DNA from: Babylonia areolata
Taxonomy: Eukaryota; Mollusca; Gastropoda; Neogastropoda; Buccinidae
Reading direction: 5' to 3'
NCBI RefSeq assembly: GCF_041734735.1
Contig: NC_134905.1
Coordinates: 448,705 to 512,704 of the forward strand
DNA length: 64,000 nucleotides
Both the position numbers and the translations under genes were made by a program. Under the pieces are notes generated by a model that searched no databases, was not told the origin of the DNA, and saw only the letters and a list, made by a program, of their open reading frames with translations. This document shows, piece after piece, positions 46,735 to 58,795 of the stretch; position 1 is the first letter of the stretch, and every line of letters starts with the position of its first letter.

Positions 46735-46945
46735 ATGTGAAAAAACTTAGCCGTATGAAGTGCACAGGAACAGGTGTCGAGATGGTTGCCGGAAAAAGAG
46801 GGCGCTAGTCAGCAGGACAAAGGGGAGGTTATCGGCCGTAGTACTTTAGTTTTCTCCACATAGGTGGATAGTAGTTTGCACAGGACAGGAATGTCAGACC
46901 CCTGCCGGAGTCTGCACTAGTTGGGTCACGGTAAGTATGTGTAAT
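46735..46945 (+). repeat. dispersed repeat F, copy 2
   Basis: gaggttatcggccgtagtac, ctccacataggtgg, atagtagtttgcac and cagacccctgccggagtctg match 53895-54065. Non-coding, class unknown. Confidence 0.7.
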
Positions 46946-47369
46946 TAAAACCAAGATTACGGAGGAAGAAGAAAGGAATGTCGGTGCCACTGAGGGAGGA
47001 AGAGAGACTGAGTGGCACAGTCTTTGTGGGGTGATCAGCAGGATTTCACTTTCATCCTCATTTAATTTTACCTTGTTTTCAGTTGAGGTTCTTGTTCATC
47101 AGCATGGACAGTGCAGAAATACGACTCTGATGAAGGCAAGACACTTCTATTGAAGGGTGCGAAAGAGAATAGATGTTTTACGTGTATAAACATTGTCACC
47201 TGTTCTGTTCTCAATTCGCTGGGCAATATTTGCCTGTACGTGTGTATATATTGTATCAGCAGAACATAATTCAGAACAAATTCGATGAGAGATGGAAAAA
47301 CAAGAGTGGATTGCAGAAACAACCAAAACAGTGCTGACGATGTTGCTTTAATGTTTAAAAAAAAAAAAA

Positions 47370-47560
47370 ATCTTCCAAAGTCTGATGAATTGACGTTAAA
47401 CTTTGGAAATGTCTTAACATCAAGCAAACTTTTCACAGCGCCAATAAGTTTGTTTAGCATTAGAACTTTCCCAAAGTCAAACAAATTGGTGTTAGACTTT
47501 GGAAGTGTCTTAACATTAAGCCAAGTTAGCGTTGCTAAGATCGATTGAATACAACCACGG
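47370..47560. repeat. two ~95-bp direct repeats, each with an inverted ccaaagt/actttgg pair
   Basis: ccaaagtctgatgaattgac...actttggaaatgtcttaaca and ccaaagtcaaacaaattggt...actttggaagtgtcttaaca. The ccaaagt/actttgg arms can form hairpins of about 30 bases each. Confidence 0.6.
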
Positions 47561-47849
47561 GTGGGTTATACAAGTGAACTTAACAGCGTTAACTTTATTA
47601 TCTTTAAGAATGTTCCCAACTCCATGGTAAAGTCTATATACTAAGTTAACTCTAAGCAAACTCGTGCAGCTTGCCCTGGGCCCAATAGAGGAAGAGAAAT
47701 ATGTAGATGATATCTTTGGGAAAAGAACAAGTTGCACTGTGTGTGGACTGTTGATTGACAGTGAGAGGAACGTACCCTGTGGAGGGAAGAGGAATGAAAC
47801 ACACGGAGACCCCACTGTCAACCCTGGCTTCATATCTTGTGTCGTGTCA

Positions 47850-48500
47850 TGTGGTCAGTATGTGATGCGTCATTGTCATGTGGTCACTGCCTTGGTCTGG
47901 TGGGTGTGTCACTGTCATGTGGTAATTGTGTCACTGTCATGTGGACACTGCAGTGTGTCATTGGTAAGTTGTATCAGTATCTTGGTCACTGTGGTGTGTC
48001 ATTGTCTTGTGGCCGCTGTGTCTTGGTCATGTGGATACTGCAGTGTGTCATTGTTAAGTTTTTATCAGTATCTTGGTCACTGGTGTGTCATTGTCTTGTG
48101 GCCACTGTGTCTTGGTCTTGTGGTCACTGTGGTGTGTCATTGTCATGCGGTCACTGCCATGGTAGTGTGGAAACTGTCATGTGGTCAGTGTCACATTGTC
48201 ATGTGGTCACTGGCATTGCTATGTGGTCTGTTGTGTCGTCATATTGGTCACTGTCACACTGCTGTCCTGTGGTTGCTGTTTGTATCGTCGTCACTGTTGT
48301 GTCATGCTATCGTTACCATGTGGTCACTGTTGTGTCATTGCCATGTGGTCATTGTCACACCACTGTCAAGTGGCTGCTCTAGCGTCATTGTCAGTGTTGT
48401 CGTTGTCATGTGGTGTCATTGTCATGGTGTCAGTGTTGTCATGTGGTGTCATCGTCGTGGTGTCAGTGCTGTGTCATTGTCATGGTGCAAGTGTGATGTG
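47850..48500. repeat. irregular tandem repeat of gtgtcattgtcatgtggtca
   Basis: Units of 18-48 bp with cactgtcatgtggtcactg themes; a pair of longer blocks at 47940-48060 and 48025-48130 repeats cagtgtgtcattggtaagtt. A 339-codon frame crosses it but is repeat-driven. Confidence 0.8.
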
Positions 48501-48934
48501 GTATTCTGTCAGGCAGCTAAAAGTCACCGTGTCGGGCTGGCAGCGGGTGGCGCCAATGATCTCAGTTGGGTGTGCGAAATTGTTCTTGTGTGTGAGGAGG
48601 AGTTGTTCTTGTGTGTGAGTTGTTGTTCTCGTGTGCATGGAGAGAAAGTGAGGCTGTCTGGAATACAGATCTCTAAACGGTGAGCGAGTGATTGTTTTGG
48701 ACCCGAGACAGCTTTGATTTGTTGGATTTGGGGTTTGTTGTTTGTTTTGTTTTTTGTTTCTGAGAGGTTTTTTTCTGTTTGTGCACTGTTTTTATATGGT
48801 GTCTTTTGAAGGGGCGAAGTTATAGAACAGCATAAACCTGTCTTTTTCTTTAATCTCAAAAGGTGAATGTGGCTTCTGTAGTTTTGAAAGTGATGAAAAT
48901 GGGATTGTGGGTTAACTGATTACGCATTTCTTGT

Positions 48935-49215
48935 ATTCACACACAAGGGTATATGTGCTCTTTTGGTTTTCTTATCCCCGAGTACCTACATTGGTACGTG
49001 TACTCTTGGTTTTCTTGTCCCTGGGTACACATGCACCTGTATTCACACGCAGGGGTATATGTGCTCTTTTGGTTTTCTTATCCCCGAGTACCCACGTTGG
49101 TACATGTACTCTTGATTTTCTTGTCCCTGGGTACACATGCACATGCACCTGTATTCACACGCAGGGGTACATGTGCTCTTTTGGTTTTCCTGTCCTGTGT
49201 ACCCATGCACTTGCA
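48935..49215. repeat. ~105-bp tandem repeat, about 2.6 copies
   Basis: gtatatgtgctcttttggtt, ttcttatccccgagtaccca and cttgtccctgggtacacatg recur at about 48949, 49050 and 49167. Confidence 0.85.
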
Positions 49216-49384
49216 TTGTTCAATTTATTTCACTTTGAGAAGCGTTGCCAGAGCAAATGTTTGTTCCATCTCTCTCCATTGGACAGTCCTGTTCTCTCCC
49301 TGCACCATATGGGTGGGGTGGGGGTATTCTATCCCCGCACTGCTGTTGAGTCACTTTGACAGTGTTTAGTAGTACCTGTTCTGA

Positions 49385-49505
49385 TTTAACATACTTAGGA
49401 CACCACCTGCTAAGCCCCCTACTGACGACAACGGCTTGGTCGCGGAGCCATTCTGAGTGAGCGTCCTCCCCCGAGTGGGTTCCCTCTTGTATTTGCAAAG
49501 CCACT
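49385..49505 (-). mobile_element. fragment of the composite retroposon family (second body), reverse
   Basis: ggacaccacctgctaagccc, cctactgacgacaacggctt and ggtcgcggagccattctgag are the complement of 31900-32000. Confidence 0.7.
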
Positions 49506-50097
49506 CTGTGTAATCAAACTATTAATGTTAGAACATGTGGTAAAACAGCATGCAGTAACAATTATCTGCTGCATATCAGCATTGATGTATGGAGTACATG
49601 TATGGAGTAAAATCATTATCATTGTCTCTGCCAAGGTCAGCCATTCACACCTTGGGAACATAGGCTGTTATCGTTTTTGACCCTATCAAGTGGCTGTTTA
49701 GTGTACCAGCGCTATAAACAAAGAGGAAAACGAGAAGATGGTGCGTCAGGGTTGTCCCCCTCACCCACCCCCTGTCCTCTTTTCAAACATGTTTGTCCCA
49801 CACCGCCACAGGCATTCTAAACCTGGCATGTGAGGTAGGTGTCTTTTCTTGTGTGTGTGTGTGTGTTTGTTATGCCGCTGGATACCTCAGACGAATTGAG
49901 CAATGAATGTTGTCTACAAGTGATGTGAGTAAGGAAGGATTCCAGCCTCTATGGGTTTTTGTTTTGAAGTTGTATTTTTATAATGATGTAAATTCATTTT
50001 AAAGAGGCAGAATGGAAATCGATTCAGAATGTAGTGTATTATGTCTGATTGAAAGTGTCATTTTGATTGTCTTGATCATTGTGAATAATTTGGAAAT

Positions 50098-50154
50098 AAT
50101 AAAAAAAAAAGATGATTCAGCATGTGGAATTGTTGGTGATGGGTGTATGTGTGG
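50098..50154 (+). terminator. candidate TBL1XR1 poly(A) signal with GU-rich downstream element
   Basis: AATAAA at 50098-50103 inside an A-rich run is followed 30-50 bases later by a GT-rich stretch (tgttggtgatgggtgtatgt), the classic arrangement for cleavage and polyadenylation. It lies where strand composition flips between the two convergent genes. Confidence 0.55.
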
Positions 50155-50514
50155 TAACACTCAATTCTGCTGTGCATGCATCTAAATTCTGTCAGAGTTA
50201 TACTGCCAAACCCCTCCATTCCAAGTCAAGCAGCCAGTCCTTCCAGAAAGAAAAAGCTGGCAGATAAATGACCATCAGGGTCGTGTTAACAGTTGAAACT
50301 GCAGACGTATAGTTTGAATGCTCATTCCATGTTGGTGCGGTTGTGGTCATGCAGATTTTGGACGACAGCTTTCTTACATCTTACACACACACACAAATTC
50401 AACACTTTTTCTTCCTTTTTTTTTTTTCTGTTGTCAACATTGCTCAGCTTAAAAGCAAAGCAGCTGTATTTGCATATTGCATGGAGATATTGCAGGACGT
50501 GACAAGAAAACTGA

Positions 50515-51250
50515 TAGTTTTCTATATAACACCTGAACACTGCCAGTGTAAAGTCTTTAAAACACTGAAAATCTGGCTTGGCACTAGTTTTCTATATAAC
50601 ACCCGAACACTGACTGTGTTTAAAACACTGAAAATGTGGCTTGGCACTAAACACAGGTGGTGAGACCACCACCCGAATTGGCTGACAAAAATAACCAAAC
50701 TCTCACAAGGATTCTTTCAATCCTGCAAGCTGGAATGCTTAGTATAGCAGATGAACCAATGGTAGACAATTTATTTTTAAAATCACTAAACAATTTATTT
50801 TCAGAATCTTCGAACAGACGGTAAAATGTCCAAAATTTGCTGACATGAATCAGACAACCATCTGCTTGCTTTCTTGCCTATCCGCTGGAACGTCAAGTGT
50901 TCCAACTAAGCTGAAAACGTGCACAGGAGACAAAAGATGTATCACTCAACATCGCCAGACAGTGCAACATTCAAAATTAGCTAGGGCAAATCTTAAAAAG
51001 TGTCTTGTCTGTCTCTGCCAAGTGCATGGTTGACAAAAGTGCGTGTTGAAAAATCACCAGGGACGGAAAGATGTCCAAAATTAGAGAGCATGAATCCAAA
51101 AAAAAAATTCTTTTAATAAAAAAACTATGCTAGCTGGAATGCCAAGTGTTGCAATGAAGCTGAGAAAGAGTGTGGTAGATTTGGAAAAAAAAAAAAGATT
51201 AAAATATTGCCAGGACAGTAAGACATCCACGATTTGCAGAGATGAATGGT
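50515..51250. repeat. old tandem duplications between the two genes
   Basis: A ~72-bp pair (ttttctatataacacc(t/c)gaa...aaaatctggcttggcacta) at 50517-50650, then 2-3 diverged units of about 150-240 bp sharing aagatgtccaaaatt, gctggaatgccaagtgtt and aagctgaaaa. Strongly diverged. Confidence 0.6.
50770..50799 (-). terminator. candidate CAB39 poly(A) signals (two AATAAA on the - strand)
   Basis: TTTATT on the + strand at 50770-50775 and 50794-50799 reads AATAAA on the - strand. They lie about 650 bp from the opposing TBL1XR1 signal and near the point where composition changes from GT-rich to CA-rich on the + strand. Another - strand AATAAA at about 53692 would give a shorter transcript. Confidence 0.35.
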
Positions 51251-51504
51251 AGAAGTGGAATCATGTTGACTGAATGGAAGGTGATGAAAAAGGAAGTGGT
51301 ATAACAGAAATGAAAGGGGGGGGGGGGGTTAAGCCACCTCCTTCCCCACCCTCTGTCGATGGCAGGGTCAATATCAACCCTTCACACTTTCTCTGCACTA
51401 GACACTGACAACCCCCCACTACCCACCCCCACCCCAACCTCCAGAAATAAAACAACTTACACCTAATTACAATTAATGCATTTGCATGATTACATTTTTT
51501 ACTT

Positions 51505-51640
51505 CCAATCAACCAATTTGCATGATTAAATTTTAACTTCCAATTAGTGAATTTACATGATTAATTTTAACTTCCAATTAGTGAATTTACATGATTAATT
51601 TTAACTTCCAATTAGTGAATTTACATGATTAATTTCCCTA
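51505..51640. repeat. 35-bp tandem repeat, about 4 copies
   Basis: Unit: ttttaacttccaattagtga then atttacatgattaa. Confidence 0.9.
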
Positions 51641-52530
51641 TTTCCAGTCCCCCTCCCAAACCTATCAGAGATCCTATCAGCACAAACCTGACATCAGAAA
51701 CATTTATCTAATCATTTTCACTCTTGACAAGCTTGTTATGACAATGCAGTTTGAGTTCCTTCTAACCCAAATTTCCATTGCCTTTTTTTCCCTTCCCCAA
51801 ACTATCAACATTCACTGTCTGAAACCCACTCCATTTCTGAGCCAGAATCCTTGTCATGGACAAGACATGGACTAAAATGAAGATATCGGAACAGAACAGC
51901 GGCGACCTGCCTGAAACAATGTTCAGTCTTCACCACAATGTCCAAAGCACACTTCGATTCCCAACCACTGCAAACCCTGAAATGAAATCTTCAAAAAAGA
52001 TTATTCAAAATAATCATTACAATCCCAAACAATGGGATATCTGGCAAATTTGAACACAAAAACACAGACTTGTATACACAAGTAAGTGTTAACAGTAAAC
52101 ACCAACAGAATATCGCTGGCTGAAAAATGTTTGTGAACATCAAATGTACAGATCTTACAACAGACCCTGGATACAGAATTGAAACTGTACATCACTGTTT
52201 ATACAGACGATACTTTTGACACATAAATAGGATACAGAATGTTTGGATACAATCAACAACTAAAAATACCACATGTATTTTTATCACAACCACAGACGTT
52301 AGAGACATGCACAGGACAGTACAATCAGTCATGGATGAAACGACACAGAAAAAAACCCTGCAAAGCTTCACAACATGCACATACCCTGGATTCACAATGA
52401 CGCTGTGCGTGTGGTGTGAAAGGTTAAAAGTCCCATCGCTTTTTACAACACGGGGGCAGTGAATTTACATCTACTGTTGTCGAGGATTCAACGTTGGAAG
52501 GCAGAGCCCAATTCTGTCCTTCCAATATTA

Positions 52531-52935
52531 ATCCTCCCCCAACTAGTCACAGAGAATAAACATACAGTTTTAATCCTCCCCCAACTAGTCACAGAGAATA
52601 AACATACAGTTTTAATCCTTCCCCAACTAGTCACAGAGAATAAACATACAGTTTTAATCCTTCCCCAACTAGTCACAGAGAATAAACATACAGTTTTAAT
52701 CCTTCCCCAAATAGTCACAGAGAATAAACATACAGTTTTAATCCTTCCCCAAATAGTCACAGAGAATAAACATACAGTTTTAATCCTTCCCCAACTAGTC
52801 ACAGAGAATGAACATACAGTTTTAATCCTTCCCCAACTAGTCACAGAGAATAAACATACAGTTTTAATCCTTCCCCAACTAGTCACAGAGAATAAACATA
52901 CAGTTTTAATCCTTCCCCAACTAGTCACAGAATAA
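52531..52935. repeat. 42-bp minisatellite, about 9.6 copies
   Basis: Unit: atccttccccaactagtcac then agagaataaacatacagttt ta. Near perfect. The period is 14 codons, so frames are open in both directions without being genes. Each unit carries an AATAAA on the + strand. Confidence 0.95.
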
Positions 52936-53436
52936 ACCACTGATATTCCCTGTTCCATTTGGTCAGTGGACACACTCTACACATAGTCAATAATGACTGA
53001 CCACGGACTTAAAAAGATATATATATATATATATATATTTATATACATAAACACACAAATTGTATTTTCATGTGGAGAGACTAACTTGGACATTTTAGAC
53101 CAATATCTTAGGTGTTTGTGAGAAATGTTTCTGAATCACAAGAAGTAACAGTACAGCAAAACATCACAGACAACAACAACGAATAACAGAGATTCAACTT
53201 AAAGACTCGAAAACAAACTGTCAACAACACGTATGCTTCAAGTACAGTCCATTACATCCAAGTTCCCCCCTTCCATGGGTTGTAACCAACAACAGACATG
53301 TGCATTTCAAGTTGTGCATATTGCAAAGGGTGGAATTTCCACTTCCAGAAGATCTAACAAGCAGAACAAACCACCACGGCCTCAGACTTTCTCACTGCCA
53401 TCAACAGGGCTCCCACTTTTCAGTGAATAATTTATA

Positions 53437-53515
53437 GTTTGGTGTCATATACTGTACCATGTCAAACTGATGCAAACTAGGCCTATCGGTTTGCTCTGCT
53501 TGGCCAAATTTCGCG
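53437..53515 (+). repeat. dispersed repeat G, copy 2
   Basis: gtaccatgtcaaactgatgc, aaactaggcctatcgg and tttgctctgcttggccaaat, as at 39455. Confidence 0.6.
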
Positions 53516-53894
53516 CGGCTAACAGTGAAAAGACAACCTGTCTTGTCCGGTCCGCTCTGAACCAATCAAACGCCTCTAAAAGCTACAAGCGCTGAATCAT
53601 TTCCTTTGGCCAAGACTCTCGACGGTATCTTGTCAGGTTTTCGCTCTGTCTCGTCTTACGGTTTTTTTGGCGATTAAGCGTGTTCACTTGGCTTTATTTT
53701 GCTGCATGCGGCTTGTCTGTATATTATTCTTACATTCTGTGTGCTTGTTTCGACTCGGCCCCCTCGATTTTTGTAGATTTCAGCGAAAAGTAAAAATAAA
53801 ACTAAGAAAAAAAAAGTTTCAACGAAAAACAAAATTTCAGTAAGCGGCAACTGCAAGAGCAACTATTTGCCTGCAGTCAGTGATAACAGGGACT

Positions 53895-54065
53895 ATTTAG
53901 CGCTTGTCAAGGATGCAAAGGGGAGGTAACCTACTTTGGGAGGTTATCGGCCATCGCTACTTTCCTTTCTTCCACATAGGTGGGTAGTAGTTTGCACGGG
54001 ACAGGAATCAGACCCCTGCCGGAGTCTGCACTAGTGGGTCACGGTGAAGTATGTGTAGTTAAATG
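53895..54065 (+). repeat. dispersed repeat F, copy 3
   Basis: gaggttatcggccatcgcta, ttccacataggtgggtagta, gtttgcacgggacaggaatc and cagacccctgccggagtctg. Together with repeat G at 53437 it may be part of one ~630-bp element, but no terminal repeats were seen. Confidence 0.65.
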
Positions 54066-54287
54066 GCTTTTTCACCCCTGTTGATGTACGATGGGGGTTG
54101 CTCTGTGTTAGTCGTGATAATGGCAGTGAAGAGCTATAAATATGCTCTGATTTGCGTCAGACTGCACCATCCTGAAAGTAAAGTTTACAAATTATCCAGG
54201 ACAGCAGACCCCTGGAGACCCCTAGAATCTGAGGGATGTATTATTTTCTTCAGTGGGAGCCCTGCATGATGGTACTATCTCCTCTGC

Positions 54288-54540
54288 ACCAGTCAGGTCC
54301 ACCAGTCTCGTCGCCGGAGAACAAGACTTTCGTTGCCACAGGACAAGATTCTTGTTGCCACAGGTTCTTCTTCAGTGTGCAGAAAGCATATGGGACCTCC
54401 GTTTGTCATCTCATCCCAAAGACCAGACGCTCAGTTTGATTTTCCAGTCAGACTTGAGAGAAAGGGCAAGAGCGGGATTCGAACCCACACCCTCTGTGTA
54501 TTGGCAGCTGAGCGTCTTAACCACTCGGCCATCTTCCTCT
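54288..54540 (-). mobile_element. tRNA-derived SINE, family A, reverse, 3'-truncated
   Basis: The complement of 54470-54540 has the head atggccgagtggttaagacg, ctcagctgccaatacacaga and gggttcgaatcccgctct; the middle carries tttgggatgagatgacaaac. A short tandem copy of gttgccacaggacaag lies at 54335-54365. The tail with the cacatctg core is absent. Confidence 0.82.
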
Positions 54541-55499
54541 TCAGCAACTCTTTATACATGTTAACTCCACACTTGTCTGCTCTGTCCGGCTCCGCCATCT
54601 TATCCCCTCCTGTCCAAACTCCACCTAGTTTCTCACCTTTGTTTTAGTCCTATTCTTAGGTAGGTTTCCTTTGTTTTCACCACCAAAAAGGTACACATTC
54701 ACAGATCAACCTCAGTACCATTTCTGATTCACAACAGTGGTTGGTTGGTTGGTTTTTGACGGACGTTAACCATACCTCAGGCACATGCACATGAATTTAT
54801 CTTGAGGAAAGAGTATATCGCCTTATCGTCCGTAAAACACTGTAACCCTGATATATTTGTTAACAGGCCAAAGGGCCATTCATCTCGGCCACTGTCTACT
54901 TCCTGCGTGGCCACACAACACACAATCACCCTAAGCCACGCCAGAAAAGAAATGCAAAAACAAGTCGTACTACTATTAATACCATACTTAAAACGACAAA
55001 AACACAAAAACATGAACGTAGTAGTGATACATGTTAATAACTAGGTCATGATAATAATAATTCGATAACATAAAAACATAGTGTCCCCACCCCTCCCCCT
55101 ACTCCTTTAACTGATCAGCGCTCAAACCATACACTGGTAACAGTGTGTGTAGTGAACGCGACCTCAACACTGGACATCACACACACACACGCACACACAC
55201 CACCGAAACAAAGTATGAACACATGATGCATTGTGCTAACCCCCTCCACACACACATCACCAACACGAAGTGTGAACAAATGCTCTGTGCTTACCTCCAC
55301 CCCCCCTCCCCCTACACACACACTCTCTCTGCCTGCTCCACCAAACCCATCCAGCCCCTCATCATGACGACACATGATCAAGACCCCACAGCGAACCCCC
55401 TCCCCTCCCCCCTCCATGTTGCTGCCCATGGTGAACAGGGGGTGCAGGGAGGGGGAAGGGAGCTTCTTTTTTTTGGTCCCTCAATTCCTCCTCTCCCAC

Positions 55500-55795
55500 C
55501 ACTCCCCTTCCGTTACCCTGAAACCCCCCTCCTCCTCCTTCCTCTAACTCCCCCTCCTCCTTCCTCTATCTCCCCCTCCTCCTCCTTCCTCTAACTCCCC
55601 CTCCTCCTCCCTCTATCTCCCCCTCCTCCTCCCTCCTCCTCCTTCCTCTAACTCCCCCTCCTCCTCCTTCCTCTAACTCCCCCTCCTCCTCCTCCTCCTT
55701 CCTCTAACTCCCCCTCCTCCTCCTTCCTCTAACTCCCCCTCCTCCTCCTCCTTCCTCCTCCTCCTTCCTCTAACTCCTCCTCCTCATCCACACGT
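55500..55795. repeat. cctcctccttcctctaactc pyrimidine array
   Basis: About 10 units of ccccctcctcctccttcctc then taactc, purine-poor on the + strand. Confidence 0.9.
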
Positions 55796-56164
55796 TCTGC
55801 TCTACTGGTTCTCTTGACATATAATGAACACGCCACACACACACATATACACGCTACATACAAACATCACACACACACATGCTGGTTAGTGTCTGTGGAG
55901 AATGGAACCCCAGAACTGGACACTGCCCCTTCTCACACCCACCCCCCCACCCCCACCCCGCCATCCACACCAGCCCTCCCCCTCCCCCTCCACACAACAT
56001 CTGATGACCCTGTGTCTCTTCTGAAAGAAATGGAATGGGACCTCTGCCCGGTGTCTGCACCAGTGGATCATGGTAAGCATGTTGAACTGAACGTAATGTT
56101 AGGGGGGTGTGTGGGGGGAAGAAATCCCTTTTTTGCCACACATTCTGAACACATGCATCCTCCC

Positions 56165-56668
56165 CTCACACACTCTGTTCCCACGGCATGTGCTTCACAA
56201 CAGACCCTTCCTCACACACTGTGTTCCTACGGCATGTGCTTCACAACAGACCCTTCCTCACACACTTTGTTGCTACGGCATGTGCTTCACAACAGACCCT
56301 TTCTCACACACTGTTCCTACGGCATGTGCTTCACAACAGACCCTTCCTCACACACTGTTCCTACGGCATGTGCTTCACAACAGACCCTTCCTCACACACT
56401 GTTCCTACGGCATGTGCTTCACAACAGACCCTTCCTCACACACTGTGTTCCTACGGCATGTGCTTCACAACAGACCCTTCCTCACACACTTTGTTGCTAC
56501 GGCATGTGCTTCACAACAGACCCTTCCTCACACACTGTGTTCCTACGGCATGTGCTTCACAACAGACCCTTCCTCACACACTGTGTTCCTACGGCATGTG
56601 CTTCACAACAGACCCTTCCTCACACACTGTGTTCCTACGGCATGTGCTTCACAACAGACAACCCTTCC
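56165..56668. repeat. 46-bp minisatellite, about 11 copies
   Basis: Unit: tgttcctacggcatgtgctt, cacaacagacccttcctcac acac, with 43-bp variants. Frames are repeat translations. Confidence 0.95.
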
Positions 56669-57404
56669 TCTTCTGACACTATGGAGGTAGAACACATGAT
56701 TCAAGTTTGTTCGGCTACCCCCCCCTCCCTCCCTCCCTCTCCCACCCCATTTTCTCCATTACTCGTTAGGTTAAAGGACCTTCACGTCAGTCAATTCACA
56801 TCCTGTGACTCTGGGAATCGGTCATCCTAAGCTGAACACCCCCACCCCTCCTCCAAGCTAGCAGAACATACCATAAAAAACACTCAACAGCAAAACACAC
56901 AATAACCTACTCGTGTACTTCGCGGAAAAAAAAGAAAAACAAAAAAGCAGTGTAAGTCAACAAAGCGTCTAAACATTCACCTGCACAGTCAACAACATTC
57001 TACAGAGGGGAAAAAAAAAAGGTGTTCACCTGCTGCACCACACCCCACTGAACAGAGAAACTAGGCTGTAATACTGCTTTTCCCTCCAATACTCCCCCCC
57101 CCCCCCCCCCCCCCCCGCCACATCAGTGCAATCCTGTGGGTGTCATTCAGTTTTCGGTACCCCCCCCCCCCCCCATCACTTCGCTCTAACCTACACCTCA
57201 CAACTTAGCCCCTCCCCTGAGAACAATGCAAGCAAGACTGTATCCATCTTTGCAAAGCCCCCGGTGTTTTTCTGCCCACCTCCCAGTCACACACACACAT
57301 GGCCAGGAACTGTCAGGCAGGCCCCAGATATCATCAACTTCCCAGGTCCCATACCATCTGTACTGTCCGGAAAACCAGCCAGGCAACGCATTCCAACAAC
57401 GTTT

Positions 57405-57565
57405 CTCAGTGAAGACCATGCCGCTTTGACAGAACAGGAGCTGTCTCTGTTCTCATTTTCTCAGTGAAGACCATGCCACTTTGACAGAACAGGAGCTGTC
57501 TCTGTTCTCATTTTCTCAGTGAAGACCATGCCACTTTGACAGAACAGGAGCTGTCTCTGTTCCAA
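57405..57565. repeat. 58-bp tandem repeat, about 2.7 copies
   Basis: Unit: cagtgaagaccatgccactt, tgacagaacaggagctgtct and ctgttctcattttct. Includes agaaca/tgttct inverted arms. Confidence 0.9.
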
Positions 57566-57574
57566 TTTTCTGCC

Positions 57575-57885
57575 TTTTCAAACATACCCTGCCACCACCC
57601 AATCAGAATCACCATCGTGTCAACTGACCCTGTCACTATCCAATCACAATCTGTGCCACATGACCCTGCCACCATCCAATCAGAATCACCATCGTGTCAC
57701 CTGACCCTGTCACCACCCAATCAGAATCACCGTCTGTCACATGACCCTGTCACCGCCCAATCAAAATCATCATGTCACATGACCCTGTCACCGCCCAATC
57801 AGAATCACCATCTGTGTCACATGACCCTGTCATCACATGACCCCACCACCACCCAATTAGAATCACCATCTGGGTCATCTCATGG
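57575..57885. repeat. ~40-bp tandem repeat with CCAATCA boxes, about 7 copies
   Basis: Unit: gaccctgtcaccacccaatc then agaatcaccatctgtgtcac at. Five or more units keep CCAATCA. Confidence 0.88.
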
Positions 57886-58539
57886 CTTCCTTTGGCATAC
57901 ACCTGAACAAAAAATGGTGCGCGTCTTAACTTGTGCCGACTCAACAGCACACACTTGTTGAGGAACGGTTACGCGTCGTGATGAACACCACAACTTTGAA
58001 TGAAGGTTACACTCAGTCCTACAGCTGTTCACGGCCATCAGTGAAGTGAACTAAAACCGACTGTGTCTACGCTCAGCAGATCAAAGCAGGGCCACGCCCT
58101 CTCCATCCACCCTTTAAACCTCCCCCACCTCAAGCCAGGTACCCATTCACAGCTGGGTGGAGTGAGGAAAACCAGAACGAAGCGTCTTTCCCCAGGACAC
58201 ACCACGCCCAAACCAGGCCTCCAATTTTGAACGCTGGATCACAAGTCGAACACCCAACTCTGTCATGACCATTCCACCTGACTTACAAATGACAGCTAAA
58301 TCCTACAGAGCTATGAAGGCCCAGGAACAGTGAAGAAAAGCAGCAGTGGCTGTGCATGTGGGCGTGACACACTGACTCGGGCACACTCACACAGAACAAG
58401 GCAGGGTGAAGTAATGACATCAGAGCGTGCGAAGATTCCAGTGAGTTAAGGAATGGACATCTATAATGAAGCAAAATTAATTCTTGCCACAATTTTTTTT
58501 CTTCTTTTTGTCACACAGCCAACATTGACATGCCAATGA

Positions 58540-58795
58540 CTCTGAAGTGCTCAATGCATGCTGTGTATTTTTGTGTTTCCATAACCCATCAAATTCGGAG
58601 ATGGATCACAGGATCTTTAACGTGTGTACTTCATTTTTTACATGCGTATACACACGAAGGGGGTTCAGGCACTAGCAGGTCTGCACATATGTTGACCTGG
58701 GAGATCAGAAAAATCTCCACCCTTTAACCACCAGGGATCAAACTCAGGAAAGTGAGGCGAGAATCCAGCCCTCTCACCATTCGGCCAGCGCACAC
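58540..58795 (-). mobile_element. tRNA-derived SINE, family B, reverse copy
   Basis: tttccataacccatcaaatt, cacaggatctttaacgtgtg, gaagggggttcaggcactag and gacctgggagatcagaaaaa in order, ending in a reverse tRNA-like head (gggatcaaactcaggaa, cattcggccagcg). Confidence 0.82.

Larger units (their letters stand above)
44625..50125 (+). other. TBL1XR1: probable TBL1XR1 3' UTR (about 5.5 kb, repeat-rich)
   Basis: Inferred from the absence of another + strand gene and from the first convincing poly(A) signal at 50098. It contains a GT-rich tandem array (45090-45900), a reverse LINE fragment (46234-46640), dispersed repeats, a second GT-rich array (47860-48500) and a ~105-bp array (48935-49215). An earlier ATTAAA at about 44475 lies inside the last intron and cannot be used. 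A shorter 3' UTR using a weaker signal cannot be excluded. Confidence 0.5.

Noticed and set aside
47664-48683. 339-codon + strand frame downstream of TBL1XR1
   Set aside because: Cys/His/Val-rich translation of gtgtcattgtcatgtgg repeats; no recognisable domain and other frames are equally open.
54777-55013. 78-codon - strand frame with DEWPFGLLTNISGLQCF
   Set aside because: Ordinary-looking sequence but no family recognised and no splice support; possibly part of an unclassified repeat.
55814-56830. 338-codon frame
   Set aside because: Mostly the 46-bp repeat read in three frames; the flanks have no known domain.
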